Shown: piece by piece, positions 62,278-64,000 of the stretch
Layout of the letters: every line of letters begins with the position of its first letter
Numbering within the stretch: position 1 is the stretch's first letter
Source of the DNA: Alkalicella caledoniensis
GTDB lineage: Bacteria > Bacillota > Proteinivoracia > Proteinivoracales > Proteinivoracaceae
DNA: 64,000 bases
Reading direction: 5' to 3'
Assembly: GCF_014467015.1 (NCBI RefSeq)
Contig: NZ_CP058559.1
Coordinates: 1,054,001 to 1,118,000, forward strand
The notes under the pieces: generated by a model
What the model saw: the letters and a program-made list of their open reading frames with translations, nothing else
Database searches by the model: none
Told to the model about the DNA's origin: nothing
Made by a program: the position numbers and the translations under genes

Positions 62278-62505
62278 TTAAATCCTTTCATTTCCCCGTT
62301 TAAAATTTCCAGTAATCTTAGCCATTATCAATTGTGATTCTATTGTATCTGCTTTTGATATTTTCGATAAATTTTTTTTACTCTCACTACCTTTTAGTAT
62401 TAGAACTTGTTTCCCATGCCAAGAGATAAATACTTTATTATCTTTTGATATCCTGAATGAAAAAGGTTGTTCTTAAAGCCTATTCCTTTTATCTATATTT
62501 TTCAA
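62278..62505 (-). pseudogene. Small protein gene with an in-frame stop
   Basis: A frame starts at a TTG (62503-62505) 6 bases after AGGAGGG, reads LKNIDKRNRL, hits TAA at 62473-62475 (codon 11) and continues in the same frame for 64 more codons as EQPFSFRISKDNKVFISWHG..KITGNFKRGNERI, with natural composition. This looks like a small soluble protein broken by one point mutation, or one with an alternative start after the stop (none obvious). I do not name the family. The rest of 62506-62701 holds no gene. Confidence 0.55.
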
Positions 62506-62694
62506 AAAAACCCTCCTAATAACATTGTCTTAAGTAAAAATTATAACTCCTCTTGTTTTGCATCCTTCTATCTGCAATTGTTGCTCGTTTTCATAAAATG
62601 GTGTAGTAGCAGATTCCTTTATTTAAACCTTTTTCCTTACACCATCTGCCCGAATAGGTTGTGCCTAAGGATGCGTAATAGCCAACTTACTAGC

Positions 62695-62714
62695 AAAAAA
62701 GCTACAGCTTTTTT
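62695..62714 (-). terminator. Terminator hairpin AAAAAAGCT..AGCTTTTTT
   Basis: Perfect 9-bp stem with a 2-base loop, overlapping the stop codon of the gene at 62702. Poor GC content, so moderate strength. Confidence 0.5.
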
Positions 62715-63157
62715 CTTTTATTCTTAATTATTTTCCTTGAAGTATTGCTAATTAATAATACTACTCCTAAAAGCAAATACAAAAATAGATAACTTCTTGT
62801 CATATCTAGATATGCATCAGGGTGTAATTCAGCAAAAAGACTATTAGTCCACAGGTATGCCAAAAGAAGTCCCCAGGTGAGAATAAAAGTTATTGTATAA
62901 ATTAACAGTTTCGATTTAATACTTTTTCTTAAAACATCAAATATGTACACACCACTAACAAGTATTGAATGCAGAATAAATCTACCTAATAAGTGTACAT
63001 ATGGACCCATTCCTACTTTTGCTGCCCAGAGACCTAATATAATTGGTATAGTATCTAGTAATGTAAATATAGTAAATAAAATGCATATGGTAATAAATTT
63101 GTTATGCAATATCTTTGAATATAAATCTTTTCCTTTAAGCGAAATCTTTGTTTTCAT
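62702..63157 (-). CDS. Membrane protein, unknown
   Basis: 151 residues, four hydrophobic helices, basic at both ends. No family recognised with confidence. GGGGGGT site before the ATG. It lies 48 bases downstream of the alpha/beta hydrolase gene in the same direction, so the two may be one operon. Confidence 0.65.
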   Translation of the reverse strand: MKTKISLKGKDLYSKILHNKFITICILFTIFTLLDTIPIILGLWAAKVGMGPYVHLLGRFILHSILVSGVYIFDVLRKSIKSKLLIYTITFILTWGLLLAYLWTNSLFAELHPDAYLDMTRSYLFLYLLLGVVLLISNTSRKIIKNKRKKL

Positions 63158-63205
63158 TTTAGTTACCCCCCTATGTTTTCTTAATTGAATTTCTTATCTT
63201 CACTC

Positions 63206-63976
63206 CTAATTAAGATACTTTTCAAACCAGTCTACTGCTTTATCAATCATTTCCTGGGACATGAAATGGAACTCATCTGCGATAAATTGTTCTATAGGTA
63301 TACCTTCTTTTTCATATCTCACCTTAATTTCATTATAAAAATCAATAGACCTTTGGGGTGGTACATCATCATCCTTTGAAGCGTTAATTATCAGTAAAGG
63401 CCTATTTTCATTTTCTATTAGGTGCTGATATGGGTCAAGTTCTTTAACAAACTCAAGAACCTTCTTTTCCTCGGGAGATGCAAATTGACATTCGTCCTCT
63501 TTTTCCATCCCATACATGAGGGAACTTACAAAGTCCGGTGTTCCTATGATGGGCACTGCCACTTTTATGTCTCTACTCTTCGTTAACGCATAATAAGTCG
63601 CCATGGCCCCCATGGAACCCCCTGTAAGGCCAATCTTTGAGGTATCAATCCTAGGATCATTTGACATACCATTAACTATGATTGAAATATCAGTGTAGGT
63701 ATCCCTAATGATTGAATAAAGTGCTGTTCCAAAATCAGCATCACAAGTAATATTATCTAAAAATCCATCATAGCGTTCGCCATGTTTTGAGCTATCAAAA
63801 GTAATGGCACAAAATCCCTTTTCAGCTAACTTTATAGCCATAGTTGCACTCGTGTACTTATCACAATTAAAACCATGACAAATTATCACTAAGGGTAACT
63901 TTTTGCCATCCTCCTTGTAAAATATCATATAAGGTATATCTTTTATTTTACTGATTTCTGTTATAATTCTTTTCAT
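63206..63976 (-). CDS. Alpha/beta hydrolase (prolyl-oligopeptidase/dienelactone type)
   Basis: 256 residues. Oxyanion segment PLVIICHGFNCDK, nucleophile elbow GLTGGSMGAMA (Gly-x-Ser-x-Gly), an acid in LLIINASKDDDVPPQRS and the catalytic histidine in ADEFHFMSQE, all in the expected order. No signal peptide. Substrate not known; many relatives are esterases. GGGGG site before the ATG. Confidence 0.87.
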   Translation of the reverse strand: MKRIITEISKIKDIPYMIFYKEDGKKLPLVIICHGFNCDKYTSATMAIKLAEKGFCAITFDSSKHGERYDGFLDNITCDADFGTALYSIIRDTYTDISIIVNGMSNDPRIDTSKIGLTGGSMGAMATYYALTKSRDIKVAVPIIGTPDFVSSLMYGMEKEDECQFASPEEKKVLEFVKELDPYQHLIENENRPLLIINASKDDDVPPQRSIDFYNEIKVRYEKEGIPIEQFIADEFHFMSQEMIDKAVDWFEKYLN

Positions 63977-64000
63977 ACTTTTTCCCCCTCGTTACTGCTA

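Overview
The window is low-GC DNA with strong AGGAGG-type ribosome-binding sites, intrinsic terminators, LPXTG/sortase surface display, lipoteichoic-acid-synthase-like and AhpC/AhpF genes, NatA/NatB, and a UGA-containing Rdx/SelW selenoprotein gene. Together these point to a Firmicute of the class Clostridia (an anaerobe that uses selenocysteine). I cannot fix the genus. No rRNA, tRNA or CRISPR array was seen.

Layout. 0-8 kb: the very start of a gene leaving the left edge, an LTA-synthase-family sulfatase, two poorly characterised genes, an ECF sigma factor with a very long C-terminal extension, a QueG-like Fe-S protein and a HAAS/PadR pair. 8.3-13.1 kb: the selenoprotein gene (missed by normal ORF calling), then a minus-strand surface locus with a membrane protein, class D sortase, a large putative toroid enzyme and an LPKTG protein with about 110 Asp-Ala pairs. 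13.5-21.4 kb: gluconate kinase and 6-phosphogluconate dehydrogenase, a FosA-like protein, a Nudix hydrolase, a YczE-type membrane protein, and a gamma-glutamyltransferase/N-formylglutamate amidohydrolase operon. 21.5-27.2 kb: mobile DNA. An IS1182-type element sits inside a palindromic interspersed repeat whose intact relative lies at 17.8-18.0 kb. After DegV and a small membrane protein, an IS3-type element sits exactly in the loop of a transcription terminator. 27.2-35.4 kb: DUF2752 and CD225 proteins, a DbpA-type helicase, NatAB-like ABC exporter, Fe-dependent alcohol dehydrogenase and a six-LysM protein. 35.5-43.8 kb: an iron-uptake island (MFS, FecCD-type ABC importer, lipoprotein, AraC regulator, DUF2325 protein, ArsP_2-like transporter) with three Fur-box-like sites. 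44-49.6 kb: assorted single genes and an Xre/DUF2975 pair. 49.9-54.1 kb: two more IS1182-type elements, one of which has cut off the 5' end of a GrpB gene. 54.2-64 kb: an AraC/GyrI regulator, a chemoreceptor fused to a PhnD-like binding domain, 2H phosphoesterase, ahpCF, a pentapeptide protein, a small gene with an in-frame stop, and an alpha/beta hydrolase.

Working together: sortase D and the Asp-Ala LPKTG protein form a plausible surface-display unit; gntK and gnd form a gluconate-to-ribulose-5-phosphate module; ggt plus the amidohydrolase may salvage glutamate; the siderophore-type importer, its regulator and the Fur-like sites form an iron-responsive block; ahpC and ahpF form a peroxide reductase.

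The most notable items are the hidden selenoprotein, the chemoreceptor with an apparently cytoplasmic solute-binding domain, the palindromic repeat element with its IS insertion, two IS elements whose target duplication equals a hairpin loop, and the expanding Asp-Ala repeat tract.
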